Of a DNA stretch of 64,000 nt, positions 47,305 to 58,123 are shown in pieces (the first letter of the stretch is position 1; the number at the start of each line of letters is the position of its first letter). The position numbers were made by a program, and so were the translations under genes. This DNA is from Rathayibacter sp. Leaf185 (GTDB lineage: Bacteria > Actinomycetota > Actinomycetes > Actinomycetales > Microbacteriaceae), in the NCBI RefSeq assembly GCF_001423885.1, contig NZ_LMPP01000004.1:62001-126000 (forward strand). The letters are read 5' to 3'. The notes under the pieces were generated by a model. The model saw only the letters and a program-made list of their open reading frames with translations, was not told the DNA's origin and made no database searches.

Positions 47305-47715
47305 TCAGTTCGAGGCGGCCGCGGAGTCGACAGCCACAGCGCTGTCGACGCTCGTGCCGGCGATACTGAACGGGACGGTCGGGCAGTCCTTCCAGAGGCG
47401 CTCGAGCGAGTAGTACATGCGGTCCTCCTCGTGGAAGACGTGCACGACGAGGTCGCCGAAGTCGAGGAGGATCCAGCGGCCCTCGGCGCGTCCCTCGCGG
47501 CGCAGGAGCTTCGCCCCGGAGTCGTTCAGGCGGTCCTCGACCTCGTTGGCGATCGCGACGACGTTGCGCTCGGAGCGCCCCGTGACGAGGAAGAAGATGT
47601 CGACCAGAGGGAGCGGACCCGACACGTCGAGCGCGACCAGATCCTCCCCGCCCTTGGAGTCGGCGGCAGTGGCCGCGAGCTGGAGCAGTGCGCGGGCGGA
47701 ATCGGTCGCAGTCAT
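47305..47715 (-). CDS. rsfS: Ribosome silencing factor RsfS
   Basis: 136-aa protein that binds ribosomal protein uL14 and blocks subunit joining under starvation. Core: DLVALDVSGPLPLVDIFFLV, RSERNVVAIANEVEDRL and WILLDFGDLVVHVFHEEDR. The Ala/Ser-rich tail after residue 115 is an extension. Follows nadD and a membrane-protein gene on the same strand, the common nadD-rsfS arrangement with one gene inserted. Confidence 0.94.
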   Translation of the reverse strand: MTATDSARALLQLAATAADSKGGEDLVALDVSGPLPLVDIFFLVTGRSERNVVAIANEVEDRLNDSGAKLLRREGRAEGRWILLDFGDLVVHVFHEEDRMYYSLERLWKDCPTVPFSIAGTSVDSAVAVDSAAASN

Positions 47716-47739
47716 GAAGCCTTCAGTGTCGATGGTGGA

Positions 47740-48813
47740 TCAGAAGATGTTGAGGACGAAGCCGCCGATGAACAGCGCTATCGAGGCCACGAGGAGGACC
47801 GCCGCCGTGATGGCGAGGACGACGGGAGTGCTGATGCCGGTCCGCTTCTGCGGCGCGATCATTGCGGTACCCGCGGCGTGGGTCGAGACCGCGCTCGACG
47901 CGCGCACCGGCTCCGATTCGGAGGCGGGCTGCTCACGGTCGATGCGATCGACGTAGCGGTCGACGTCCGGGGAGTCGTAGAGGTTGGGATGCTGGCCCGT
48001 CGAGCCGAGGCTGCGCGGGAGGTCGAAGGATCCGGTGACCAGGACCTCACCGGTGTCGACCTTGGTGTCGCCGGACGTCGGCAGGATCAGCGCGTTCGTC
48101 GTGGTGACCGCTCCGGTCGAGGCGACGCCGCTGGCGATGAGGGAGTCGAACGAGGCGTCGACCTCCTCCTTCGACTTGCTGTCGAGCTCGTCGGTGATGG
48201 CGAGGTGCTCGATCGGCGGGTGGAAGCTGCCGGTGATCTCGGTCGCCTTCTCGTCGGCGATGTCGAGGGAGCCGCCGACCGTGGCGAACAGGGCGGTGTT
48301 CAACTTGGGCTGCTCGGCGACCGCGAACTCGCCGCTGGTCCCAGAGGAGGGCAGCGCGGCGGCACGGTCGAGCGCACCCTCCACGTCCGACTTCTCGTCG
48401 TGGGTCGGCTCGTTCGCGGCGGGCGGCTCCTCTACCCCGGCGGCAAGCGTCTCGTTCTCGGCAGCGGGCGGCGCGGGATCATCGACCGGCGTCGCGGCGA
48501 CCTGCTCGGCCTGCTGCTTCGCCAGGAGAGCACGCAGCTCGCGACGGGTGAGCGGACGCTCTCCGTCGGGAGTGACGATGTCGATCGAGGAGGTGCGCAG
48601 CTCGGGCTCGCCCGCCGGAGTCGGTTCGACGGCCGTCACGCGGATGGTCTGCGTCGGCGTCAGGATCGGCATCTCGCCGGCCGCCGTCGTGGAGGCCGTC
48701 GCGGCTCGTCGGGAAGTGGTCGGCACGGCGGCGGGGGCGGCACCGGCCTCGCGTCGCTCGCGCTCGCGGATCTCGCGCCGGGTGAGCGGCGTCTCCTCGG
48801 GCTGAACTGTCAT
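47740..48813 (-). CDS. Hypothetical protein with disordered N-terminus and C-terminal TM helix
   Basis: 357 aa. Starts [20 protein letters not shown], and the LTRRE(I/L)R motif recurs at about 79 ([12 protein letters not shown]). The middle is an Ala/Glu/Thr-rich low-complexity region. One transmembrane helix (about 330-352, [20 protein letters not shown]) ends the protein, so it is a cytosolic tail-anchored topology. Found between nadD and rsfS in Microbacteriaceae. Unknown function. The start overlaps the nadD stop. Confidence 0.8.
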   Translation of the reverse strand: MTVQPEETPLTRREIRERERREAGAAPAAVPTTSRRAATASTTAAGEMPILTPTQTIRVTAVEPTPAGEPELRTSSIDIVTPDGERPLTRRELRALLAKQQAEQVAATPVDDPAPPAAENETLAAGVEEPPAANEPTHDEKSDVEGALDRAAALPSSGTSGEFAVAEQPKLNTALFATVGGSLDIADEKATEITGSFHPPIEHLAITDELDSKSKEEVDASFDSLIASGVASTGAVTTTNALILPTSGDTKVDTGEVLVTGSFDLPRSLGSTGQHPNLYDSPDVDRYVDRIDREQPASESEPVRASSAVSTHAAGTAMIAPQKRTGISTPVVLAITAAVLLVASIALFIGGFVLNIF

Positions 48814-49421
48814 GACGTACTCCGATACAGGTGGTGCTTCGAGATGTACTGGACGACACCATCGGGAACCAGATACCAGACCGGATCACCCCGGTTCACG
48901 CGGCTCCGACAATCCGTCGAGGAAATCGCTAGCGCCGGAATTTCCAACAAGGATACGTCCTGGGCCGGTAAACCCGAAACGTTCAGCACGTGGCCCGGGC
49001 GGCTGACGGCGACGAAGTGGGCCAGTTCCCACAGCTCGTCGTAGTCCTTCCAGCTCAGGATCTGCGCCACGGCGTCGGCTCCCGTGATGAAGAACAGCTC
49101 GGCGTCCGGATGCGCGAGGTGGATGTCGCGCAGGGTGTCGATCGTGTACGTGGTGCCGATCCGGTCGACATCGACACGGCTCACGGTGAAGCGCGGATTC
49201 GACGCGGTCGCGATGACCGTCATCAGGTAGCGGTGCTCGGCCGAGGTCACCGTCTTCTTGTGCCACGGCTGACCTGTCGGCACGAAGACGACCTCGTCGA
49301 GGTCGAAGGACTGCGCCACCTCGGAGGCGGCGACCAGGTGGCCGTGGTGGATCGGGTCGAACGTGCCGCCCATCACGCCGATGCGGGGACGCCGCGGGTC
49401 TCCGCTGACGGCGGACGTCAC
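48810..49421 (-). CDS. nadD: Nicotinate-nucleotide adenylyltransferase
   Basis: 203-aa enzyme making deamido-NAD from nicotinate mononucleotide and ATP. The nucleotidyltransferase motif is [12 protein letters not shown]; the second ATP motif is [10 protein letters not shown] near the C-terminus. The GTG start ([18 protein letters not shown]) is 19 bp after the stop of the upstream small membrane protein. Confidence 0.95.
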   Translation of the reverse strand: MTSAVSGDPRRPRIGVMGGTFDPIHHGHLVAASEVAQSFDLDEVVFVPTGQPWHKKTVTSAEHRYLMTVIATASNPRFTVSRVDVDRIGTTYTIDTLRDIHLAHPDAELFFITGADAVAQILSWKDYDELWELAHFVAVSRPGHVLNVSGLPAQDVSLLEIPALAISSTDCRSRVNRGDPVWYLVPDGVVQYISKHHLYRSTS

Positions 49422-49439
49422 GATGGTGGCGCCTCCGGA

Positions 49440-49637
49440 CTAGTGGCCGTGGCCGTGCTGATCGTGCGAGGCACCCGCGGTCTTGTGCGAGTGGCGGTTC
49501 GCGACGTCGCGGTAGCTCCAGGTGACGAAGCCGAGCGCCGTGAAGGCGACAGCGGCGATCAGCCCGAAGACGATGGCCGGGAACGGCAGCTCGACGTGCG
49601 TCGAGGCCTCTGCGAGAACGGTCGTCGCCAGGGACAT
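49440..49637 (-). CDS. Small single-pass membrane protein with His-rich tail
   Basis: 65 aa: one transmembrane helix (about residues 19-39), then WSYRDVANRHSHKTAG and a tail SHDQHGHGH. The His cluster could bind a metal. Present between proA and nadD, matching a family of tiny hypothetical proteins in related genomes. Function unknown. AGGAGC lies 7 nt before the ATG. Confidence 0.75.
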   Translation of the reverse strand: MSLATTVLAEASTHVELPFPAIVFGLIAAVAFTALGFVTWSYRDVANRHSHKTAGASHDQHGHGH

Positions 49638-49694
49638 GAGGTGCTCCTTGAAGGTCGGGATGCCCCGAGGGGCTCCGTCGAGTCTAGTCGGACG

Positions 49695-50966
49695 CTAGGC
49701 GCGGACCTGCCCGGCGCCGCGCAGGAGCCACTTCGTGCTCGTCAGCTCGGGCAGGCCCATCGGGCCGCGCGCGTGCAGCTTCTGCGTCGAGATGCCGACC
49801 TCGGCGCCGAAGCCGAACTCGCCTCCGTCGGTGAAGCGCGTCGAGGCGTTCACCATCACGACGGCGGAGTCGACCTCGGCGAGGAAGCGCTCGGCGTTCC
49901 GGAGGTCGTTGGTGACGATGGACTCGGTGTGGTGGGTGGAGTAGCGCGCGATGTGCTCCATCGCCGCGTCGAGGTCGTCGACCACGGCGACCGCGATGTC
50001 GAGCGAGTAGTACTCGGCCGACCAGTCCTCCTCCGTGGCCTCGACGCCGTCGGGGAAGATCGCGCGGACGCGCTCGTCGCCGTGAACGGTCACGCCTGCG
50101 CGAGCGAGGCGGCCGAGGACGGGCGGCAGCAGACGCTCGGCGGCGTCGCGGTGCACGAGGAGGGTCTCGAGTGCGTTGCAGGTGCTCGGGCGCTGCGTCT
50201 TGGCGTTGTGCACGATGTCGACGGACCACTGCTCATCGGCGGTCGCGTCGAGGAAGACGTGGACGACTCCCGCGCCGGTCTCGATCACGGGCACGGTCGA
50301 CTCCGTCACCACCGACTCGATCAGGCCGGCGCTCCCCCGCGGGACCAGGACGTCGACGAAGCCACGCGCCCGCATCAGCGCCTTCGCACCCTCGCGGCCG
50401 TGGTCGTCGACCGTCTGGACGAGCTCTGCCGGCAGTCCGACCGAGGCGACGGCCTCCTGGAGGAGCTCGACGAGGATCCGGTTGGTGTTCTCGGCCGCAC
50501 TGCCGCCGCGGAGGATCACGGCGTTGCCGCTCTTGAGCGCGAGCGCGGCGATGTCGATGGTGACATTGGGACGGGCCTCGTAGATCGCTCCGACGACGCC
50601 GAAGGGCACCCTGACCTGCGTCAGCGAGGCGCCGTTGGGGAGGTTCGACCCGCGGACGGTCTGCCCGACGGGGTCGACCAGCCCGGCGACCGCGACGACG
50701 GCGTCGGCGAGCGAGCCGAGGCGGGCCTCATCGAGGCGGAGCCTGTCCTGCAGTCCGGCGCTCATGCCGTTCTCACGGCCGTTGGCGAGGTCGAGCTCGT
50801 TCGCGGGGACGATGCGCTCCGCGCCGGCGCGGACCGCCTCGGCGATCGCGAGCAGGGCGCGGTTCTTGAGGTCGGTGGTGGCGCTGCGGAGGGAGCGGGA
50901 GGCCGTCCGGGAGGCGGTGAAGCGCTCCGTGAGGGCGGCGCTGCGATCGAGGGTCGTCTGCGGCAT
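49695..50966 (-). CDS. proA: Glutamate-5-semialdehyde dehydrogenase
   Basis: 423-aa NADPH enzyme reducing glutamyl-5-phosphate in proline synthesis. Motifs: VPFGVVGAIYEARPNVTID, GNAVILRGGSAA, catalytic C263 in QRPSTCNALETLLV, and GPMGLPELTSTKW at the end. TACACT 6 nt before the ATG suggests leaderless transcription. proB is not adjacent; obgE lies just upstream. Confidence 0.95.
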   Translation of the reverse strand: MPQTTLDRSAALTERFTASRTASRSLRSATTDLKNRALLAIAEAVRAGAERIVPANELDLANGRENGMSAGLQDRLRLDEARLGSLADAVVAVAGLVDPVGQTVRGSNLPNGASLTQVRVPFGVVGAIYEARPNVTIDIAALALKSGNAVILRGGSAAENTNRILVELLQEAVASVGLPAELVQTVDDHGREGAKALMRARGFVDVLVPRGSAGLIESVVTESTVPVIETGAGVVHVFLDATADEQWSVDIVHNAKTQRPSTCNALETLLVHRDAAERLLPPVLGRLARAGVTVHGDERVRAIFPDGVEATEEDWSAEYYSLDIAVAVVDDLDAAMEHIARYSTHHTESIVTNDLRNAERFLAEVDSAVVMVNASTRFTDGGEFGFGAEVGISTQKLHARGPMGLPELTSTKWLLRGAGQVRA

Positions 50967-51002
50967 CCGGCCAGTGTATTCGCTGGCGCGAGGCCGACAG
51001 CC

Positions 51003-51026
51003 GGCTCCTGCGACGGCGCAGGAGCC
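51003..51026 (-). terminator. Terminator after obgE
   Basis: 10-bp perfect stem GGCTCCTGCG / CGCAGGAGCC with a 4-nt loop, 8 bp past the obgE stop. Confidence 0.75.
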
Positions 51027-51033
51027 CGCTCGG

Positions 51034-52713
<1,680 letters not shown>

Positions 52714-52721
52714 CTAGAAGC

Positions 52722-52979
52722 TCAGAGTGCCGCCGCCACGATGTTGACGACCTTGCGGCCGCCCTTGGTGCCGAACTCGACCGCGCCGGCCGAGAGGGCG
52801 AACAGGGTGTCGTCGCCACCGCGTCCGACGTTCGCGCCGGGGTGGAAGTGGGTGCCGCGCTGGCGGACGATGATCTCGCCCGCGTTGACGACCTGACCGC
52901 CGAAGCGCTTCACGCCGAGACGCTGCGCGTTCGAGTCGCGCCCGTTGCGAGTGGAGCTCGCGCCCTTCTTGTGTGCCAT
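52722..52979 (-). CDS. rpmA: 50S ribosomal protein bL27
   Basis: 85 aa, starting [20 protein letters not shown]; conserved [20 protein letters not shown] and [18 protein letters not shown]. The N-terminal tail reaches the peptidyl-transferase centre. There is no cleavable N-terminal extension, unlike in Firmicutes. Confidence 0.97.
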   Translation of the reverse strand: MAHKKGASSTRNGRDSNAQRLGVKRFGGQVVNAGEIIVRQRGTHFHPGANVGRGGDDTLFALSAGAVEFGTKGGRKVVNIVAAAL

Positions 52980-53093
52980 TTCTCATCTCCTCGAGACCGG
53001 GGGGCCGCAGCCCCGTGCTGGAAACCCGCGGACGATGGCTCGCACCGCGGGACAGCTGATGTGCTGACGGGCTGGATCAGCCCGACGGCAGGG

Positions 53094-53402
53094 TTACTTG
53101 ATGCCCGTGACCTTGACGCGCGTGAGGTCCTGACGGTGCCCCTGACGCTTCTTGTAGCCGGTCTTGTTCTTGAACTTCTGGATGATGATCTTCGGGCCGC
53201 GGAGATCCTCGAGCACCTCGGCCGTGACCGACACACCCGCGAGGATGGCGGCGTCCGAGGTGATCGACTCTCCGTCGACGAGGAGCACGGCGGGAAGCTG
53301 GACGGTGCTGCCCTTGCCGGCCTTGATGCGGTCCATCGTCACGATGGTGCCGATCTCGACCTTCTCCTGCCGACCGCCGGCGCGCACAACTGCGTAAACC
53401 AC
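53094..53402 (-). CDS. rplU: 50S ribosomal protein bL21
   Basis: 102 aa from a GTG start reading [18 protein letters not shown], the family start; C-terminal [18 protein letters not shown]. An in-frame upstream extension lacks similarity. RBS is weak (ACGAGAA). First gene of rplU-rpmA-obgE. Confidence 0.96.
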   Translation of the reverse strand: MVYAVVRAGGRQEKVEIGTIVTMDRIKAGKGSTVQLPAVLLVDGESITSDAAILAGVSVTAEVLEDLRGPKIIIQKFKNKTGYKKRQGHRQDLTRVKVTGIK

Positions 53403-53624
53403 TTCTCGTACCTGTTTCTCGTCTGGACGGAGCGAAGGCGCCATCCGGGGCTTGTAGGGACGGGGCGGAGCCCCGATCTTCCGGTTCCCGCCTCACACGA
53501 CGCGGGGGAACCGGCACCGCGGCTCACCCTCCCAGAGGAGGCGAGCGACAGCGGAAATCTGCGTGAGCACATGGATCGCGCCACACCAACGGTCAAGAGT
53601 ACGGGATGCGGGGCCACCGGTCAA
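53403..53624 (-). promoter_or_regulatory. rplU promoter and leader
   Basis: Promoter TTGACC (53619-53624), 17-bp spacer, TACTCT (53596-53601). The roughly 185-nt leader holds a 9-bp stem CCGGTTCCC / GGGAACCGG (53481-53514) and a smaller CGGGGCGGAGCCCCG hairpin (53461-53475), which could be an L21-type autoregulatory leader. No other gene is seen in 53403-53721. Confidence 0.7.
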
Positions 53625-53721
53625 ACGGATCCGGGAGTTCCACCGTCCTGCACTGACGACTCCGCCACGATAGTCGAGGACCGGCCGCCGACGGCTGCGG
53701 CGCGCCGCCTACGATCGAGGG

Positions 53722-54033
53722 ATGGCGATCCTCCTCGACGTGGCGCGCTGGCCGGCGCACGGCACGCTCTGGGCCCACCTCGTCAGCGACACCTCCCTGG
53801 AGGAGCTGCACGCGTTCGCGCGTCGCGTCGGGCTGCCGGAACGCGGCTTCGACCTCGACCACTACGACGTCCCGGAGGAGCGGCGCGCGGAGCTGCTCGC
53901 GGCGGGCGCGGTCGCGGTCAGTGCCCGCGAGCTCGTGGAGCGCCTCCGGGACAGCGGACTGCGCGTGAAGGGCCGCGACCGCGAGACCGAGAGGGCCCGG
54001 CGCCGGCTCTCGCCGGGCACCGGGCCCCACTGA
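53722..54033 (+). CDS. DUF4031 domain-containing protein
   Basis: 103 aa, starting MAILLDVARWPAHGTLWAHL, then SLEELHAFARRVGLPERGFDLDHYDVPEER, split here as helix and the conserved HYDVP motif. Small soluble family of unknown function in actinobacteria and proteobacteria. TACGAT 6 nt before the ATG suggests leaderless transcription. Convergent with rne. Confidence 0.9.
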   Translation: MAILLDVARWPAHGTLWAHLVSDTSLEELHAFARRVGLPERGFDLDHYDVPEERRAELLAAGAVAVSARELVERLRDSGLRVKGRDRETERARRRLSPGTGPH

Positions 54034-54046
54034 CCGCTGGGAGCGG

Positions 54047-56629
54047 CTACTGCTGCTCGGCCCGTCGCGGGGTCTGCTCGGGGATGACGGCGACACCCGT
54101 GAGGGCGGCGGTCGTCACGCGGCGGCTCTTCGCGCGGCCCTGACCGGGCTGCTTCGGCGCCGGAAGCGCGTCGAGGACGGAGTCGAGCAGGTGCTCGGCG
54201 ACCTCGCTGCGGACGCGTCGCTCGGCCGCCGGCGGGGCGGGCGGGATCGGGATGTCCAGGATCGGCACGGCGGGTGCGGCCTCGACGGGCGCCGGGGCGC
54301 TCGCCTCCTCGACGGGCGCGTCGACCGTCTCGGGGCGCGGCTCGCGGTCGCGACCGCGACGGCGGCGCTCCCCACGCGCGGGGCGCTCGCTCCGGCGGGA
54401 GGTCTCGGCGGGCGCCTGCTCCTCGGTGACGGCCTCGGGGGTCTCGGTGCGTGCCGACTCCTCGGCCGCCTCGTCGACGAGCGCGACGGCCTCCTCGGCG
54501 GCCTGACGGACCGCCGGCGGGTGGATCGTGCTCGCAGCGATCTGCGCGAGCGCGTTCTTGGCGTCGTCGGTGATGGCGTGGGTGCTGACGGCCTTGGACG
54601 CAGAGCCGTTCTGACCGTTGCCGTTCTGCTGGTTCGAGCGCCTCGACGGCGCCTGGTCCCCACCCGATCCGCCGCGGCGGCGCTCCTGCTGGGGAGGCAG
54701 GGTCGAGCGGTGCTTGAGGACGGGGTCGTGGTGCACGATGACCCCGCGGCCGGCGCAGACCTCGCAGTTCTCGCTGAAGGTCTCGAGCAGACCCAGACCG
54801 AGCTTCTTGCGGGTCATCTGCACGAGTCCGAGCGAGGTGACCTCGGCCACCTGGTGCTTGGTGCGGTCGCGGCTGAGGCACTCGACGAGACGGCGCAGCA
54901 CGAGATCGCGGTTGGACTCGAGGACCATGTCGATGAAGTCGACGACGATGATGCCGCCGATGTCGCGCAGGCGCAGCTGACGGACGATCTCCTCGGCCGC
55001 CTCGAGGTTGTTCTTGGTCACCGTCTCCTCGAGGTTGCCGCCGGAGCCGACGAACTTGCCCGTGTTGACGTCGACGACGGTCATCGCCTCGGTGCGGTCG
55101 ATGACGAGCGAACCGCCGCTGGGCAGCCAGACCTTGCGCTCGAGCGCCTTCTCGATCTGCTCGGTGATCCGGAACGCGTCGAACGCGTCCTCGTCTCCCG
55201 AGTAGACCTCGACACGCTCGAGGAGGTCGGGGGCGACCTGGCTGAGGTAAAGCTCGATGGTCTCGCGGGCGTCGTCGCCGGCGATCACCATCTTCTCGAA
55301 GTCCTCGTTGAAGACGTCGCGCACGATCTTGATCAGGAGGTCGGGCTCGCTGTGCAGCAGGGCGGGCGCCGTGCCCGTCGCGGCCTTCTCGCTCAGGGCG
55401 GTCCACTGCGCCGTGAGGCGCTCGACGTCGACCGTCAACTGCTCCTCGGTCGCACCCTCGGCCGCCGTGCGCACGATGACGCCGACGTTCTCGGGGAGGA
55501 CCTCCTTGAGGATCTTCTTCAGGCGCGCCCGCTCCGTGTCGGGGAGCTTGCGGGAGATGCCGTTCATCGAGCCGTTGGGCACGTAGACGAGGTAGCGGCC
55601 CGGGAGCGAGATCTGGCTGGTGAGGCGGGCGCCCTTGTGACCGATCGGGTCCTTCGTGACCTGGACGAGGACGCGGTCGCCGGGCTTGAGCGCGAGCTCG
55701 ATGCGACGCGGGCCGCCGGCGTTGTTCGCGGCGTCCCAGTCGACCTCTCCGGAGTAGAGGACGGCGTTGCGGCCGCGGCCGATGTCGACGAACGCGGCCT
55801 CCATGCTGGGGAGGACGTTCTGCACACGGCCGAGGTAGACGTTGCCGATCAGCGACGCCTCCTGCGAGCGGGCGACGTAGTGCTCGGCGAGGACGCCGTC
55901 CTCGAGCACGCCGATGCGGATGCTCTCCTGCTGCGAGCGGACGACCATCACGCGGTCGACCGCTTCGCGGCGGGCGAGGAACTCGGACTCGGTGACGACG
56001 GTGCGGCGGCGACCCGCGTCGCGACCGTCGCGCCGGCGCTGCTTCTTGGCCTCGAGGCGCGTGGACCCCTTGATGCGCTGCGGCTCGGTGATGAGCTCGG
56101 GCTCGCGCTGCTCCCGCTGCTCGCGGGGCTGGCGGACGCGGACGACCGTGTTCTCGGGGTCGTCGGAGCCGTTGCGGTCGGTCTCGCCGCTGCGGCGACG
56201 CGAACGGCGGCGGACGGAGCCCTGCTCCTCGACCGGAGCCTCGCGCTCCTCGCGGACGCCCAGCGGCGCACCGCGCGGCGGCAGCGGGGTCAGCTCGACG
56301 TACGCGGGCAGATCAGGCGCCTGGAAGAGCAGTGACGTGCTCGGGAGCGTCGGACGGGCCGGACGCTCTCCCTCCGTCGTCGGCGTCTGCGGGAGCGCGT
56401 TGAAGAACACGGCGCCCGTCGACGACTCCTCGGTGCTCGGCTCCGTCGCCTGCTGCTCGGTCTGGTCGGTCTCGTCGGTATCGATGATCGTTCCCCCTGT
56501 CGCTGGCGCGCTCGACTCGGTCCGTCGGGAAGCCCGACGGCCACCGAAGAGGCGGCTGATCTTCCTCACCCCGCTGCGGGGCTCGTCGCGGTCCGGATCG
56601 GATCCGCTCGTGCTGTTGTCTTCCACCAT
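54047..56629 (-). CDS. rne: Ribonuclease E/G family endoribonuclease
   Basis: 860-aa RNase E. A disordered, charged N-terminal extension (about 1-240, actinobacterial) precedes the S1 domain (GNVYLGRVQNVLPSMEAAFVD), the 5'-sensor and RNase H-like part, and the catalytic DNase I-like domain with VVDVNTGKFVGSG and IIVVDFIDM metal aspartates. The zinc-link CEVCAGRG follows, then a long Ala/Glu/Arg-rich C-terminal tail that probably scaffolds the degradosome. It initiates mRNA decay and rRNA/tRNA maturation. Confidence 0.95.
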   Translation of the reverse strand: MVEDNSTSGSDPDRDEPRSGVRKISRLFGGRRASRRTESSAPATGGTIIDTDETDQTEQQATEPSTEESSTGAVFFNALPQTPTTEGERPARPTLPSTSLLFQAPDLPAYVELTPLPPRGAPLGVREEREAPVEEQGSVRRRSRRRSGETDRNGSDDPENTVVRVRQPREQREQREPELITEPQRIKGSTRLEAKKQRRRDGRDAGRRRTVVTESEFLARREAVDRVMVVRSQQESIRIGVLEDGVLAEHYVARSQEASLIGNVYLGRVQNVLPSMEAAFVDIGRGRNAVLYSGEVDWDAANNAGGPRRIELALKPGDRVLVQVTKDPIGHKGARLTSQISLPGRYLVYVPNGSMNGISRKLPDTERARLKKILKEVLPENVGVIVRTAAEGATEEQLTVDVERLTAQWTALSEKAATGTAPALLHSEPDLLIKIVRDVFNEDFEKMVIAGDDARETIELYLSQVAPDLLERVEVYSGDEDAFDAFRITEQIEKALERKVWLPSGGSLVIDRTEAMTVVDVNTGKFVGSGGNLEETVTKNNLEAAEEIVRQLRLRDIGGIIVVDFIDMVLESNRDLVLRRLVECLSRDRTKHQVAEVTSLGLVQMTRKKLGLGLLETFSENCEVCAGRGVIVHHDPVLKHRSTLPPQQERRRGGSGGDQAPSRRSNQQNGNGQNGSASKAVSTHAITDDAKNALAQIAASTIHPPAVRQAAEEAVALVDEAAEESARTETPEAVTEEQAPAETSRRSERPARGERRRRGRDREPRPETVDAPVEEASAPAPVEAAPAVPILDIPIPPAPPAAERRVRSEVAEHLLDSVLDALPAPKQPGQGRAKSRRVTTAALTGVAVIPEQTPRRAEQQ

Positions 56630-57005
56630 TGCTGGTGCACTCCTCGGCCGGGTCGTCCGCCGCGCCTTCTCACCCGGATGCTCTTCTCGTGCGAGCGGAC
56701 CGCCTGGGGCCCGTCGCGAATCCTTCCGCTCCCCCGGCTCCGTCGCTCACGTGGCGCGGACTCTGGGTGCAGCTTCTCTTCGGAACTGACTATCCGACAC
56801 GTGCTCCGTGGCGGTGCGACCGTCGGTCGTCTCGCGGTGGAACGTTGATCGGTCGCGTCCATTCGCGGAACGCTGTCGATCTCCTGTGGCCCGGTACTCG
56901 CCCGGTAAACCTTCTTCGCGTCGGTGCGGGGTGTTGCCGACCGACGGATCCGATTATCGCACGCATTCTCAGAGGCGCTGATCCGCCCCGTGCCATAATC
57001 CCCCG
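56630..57005. promoter_or_regulatory. 376-bp divergent region between rne and VKOR gene
   Basis: No gene seen. Toward rne, GATAAT (minus strand, 56953-56958) would give a leader of about 315 nt, a length compatible with leader-based autoregulation as in E. coli rne. Toward VKOR, CATAAT ends 6 nt before the GTG start (56994-56999). Confidence 0.5.
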
Positions 57006-57623
57006 GTGTCCAGCGATCACGCGGTGTCCCGCGCCCCGAGCAGCCGTCGTCCGATCGGTTTCGCGATCCTCCTGATCGTGCTCGGAGCTATCGGCTGGAC
57101 GGCCGCCTTCGCGCTCACACTCGACAAGTTCACTGCCCTGACCGACCCGACGACGGGCCTCGGCTGCGACTTCAGCCTGCTGGTGCAGTGCAGCGCCAAC
57201 CTGAACTCGCCGCAGGGCGCGATCTTCGGCTTCCCGAATCCGCTCATCGGAGTCGCGGCGTGGATCGCGCCGATCGTGGTGGGTGCCGGGCTGCTCGCGG
57301 GGGCCCGCTTCGACCGATGGTTCTGGGCCGTCTTCAACCTGGGCTTCGTCCTCGCCCTGGGCTTCGTGTGCTGGCTCATCGCGACGAGCGTCTTCGCCCT
57401 CGGCACCCTCTGCCCGTGGTGCATGCTCACCTGGGCGGTGGTGATCCCGGCCTTCTGGCTGGTGACGCTGCGCAATCTCCGCGACGGCGTGTTCCCGGTA
57501 CCGGAGTCGGTGCAGCGGTTCGCGCGCGCCGCCTACGGCTGGATCCCCTTCATCACGCTGATCTGCTACCTGGCGATCGCGGTGCTGGCGCAGTTTCGTC
57601 TGAACGTGCTGTCCTACCTCTGA
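57006..57623 (+). CDS. Vitamin K epoxide reductase family protein
   Basis: 205-aa membrane protein with about five transmembrane helices. The bacterial VKOR active-site set is complete: loop cysteines C54 and C62 and the CPWC pair C136/C139 facing a quinone. It regenerates oxidised DsbA-like partners for disulfide formation outside the membrane. GTG start 57006; CATAAT 6 nt upstream suggests a leaderless transcript. Its last codons are part of a 26-bp inverted repeat. Confidence 0.9.
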   Translation: MSSDHAVSRAPSSRRPIGFAILLIVLGAIGWTAAFALTLDKFTALTDPTTGLGCDFSLLVQCSANLNSPQGAIFGFPNPLIGVAAWIAPIVVGAGLLAGARFDRWFWAVFNLGFVLALGFVCWLIATSVFALGTLCPWCMLTWAVVIPAFWLVTLRNLRDGVFPVPESVQRFARAAYGWIPFITLICYLAIAVLAQFRLNVLSYL

Positions 57624-57656
57624 GGCAGAGCCTCAGAGGTAGGACAGCACGTTCAG
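57600..57656. repeat. 26-bp perfect inverted repeat spanning the VKOR stop codon
   Basis: 57600-57625 and 57631-57656 are perfect reverse complements around a CAGAG loop. The left arm encodes LNVLSYL-stop of the VKOR protein. As RNA it is a very strong hairpin and a likely terminator; as DNA it mirrors the gene end. Confidence 0.9.
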
Positions 57657-57657
57657 A

Positions 57658-58050
57658 TCGCGATAATCCGCGATGCCGCAGTCGGCTTCCCGAGGCGGTC
57701 GCGGACCGCAGAGCGTCCTGCGAACGACGACGGGAAAGCGCTGAGACGCGCTTTCCCGGATACGCCGCGAGGATGGCCGGCGATCTGCAGGCCGTGAGCC
57801 CGGACGCGGCGACCGAGCATCCAAGAGTTGTCGCAATGGGCACACGAGTACGACAACTCTTGGACACTCGATGAGGTGCAACGGCCGGACGCGATCGGCC
57901 GTCGACTCAGGTGAGCCTGCAGGGTCAGTGACCAGCTACGAGGCGTATCCAGGAAAGCGCGTCCCAGCGCTTTGCCGTCGCCGCACGCCAGACGCTCTCT
58001 GGAGCGCGACCACTTCTGGACGCCGACTGCGGTTTCGCGGATTACCGCGA
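57658..58050. repeat. REPIN-like nested palindromic element
   Basis: Two about 115-bp copies, 57658-57772 and 57936-58050, are inverted relative to each other and roughly 80% identical. Each contains an internal stem (GGGAAAGCGC-6-GCGCTTTCCC at 57732-57757; a diverged version at 57952-57975). Between them a 14-bp perfect inverted repeat (57820-57833 and 57851-57864) encloses a 17-nt loop. The whole is one large imperfect palindrome with no credible coding sequence. Resembles paired REP sequences or a MITE. Confidence 0.75.
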
Positions 58051-58054
58051 AACA

Positions 58055-58123
58055 CCGCGGAGCGCGAGCTCGCGCGGCGGTTCGCCGATCAGGCGAACCA
58101 GAGCGAGAGCTCGCGCTCCGCGG
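58055..58123. repeat. 17-bp perfect inverted repeat spanning the ndk stop codon
   Basis: 58055-58071 and 58107-58123 are perfect reverse complements; inside, GGTTCGCC / GGCGAACC (58079-58086, 58092-58099) forms an 8-bp stem around the ndk stop. Likely the ndk terminator (minus strand). Confidence 0.85.
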
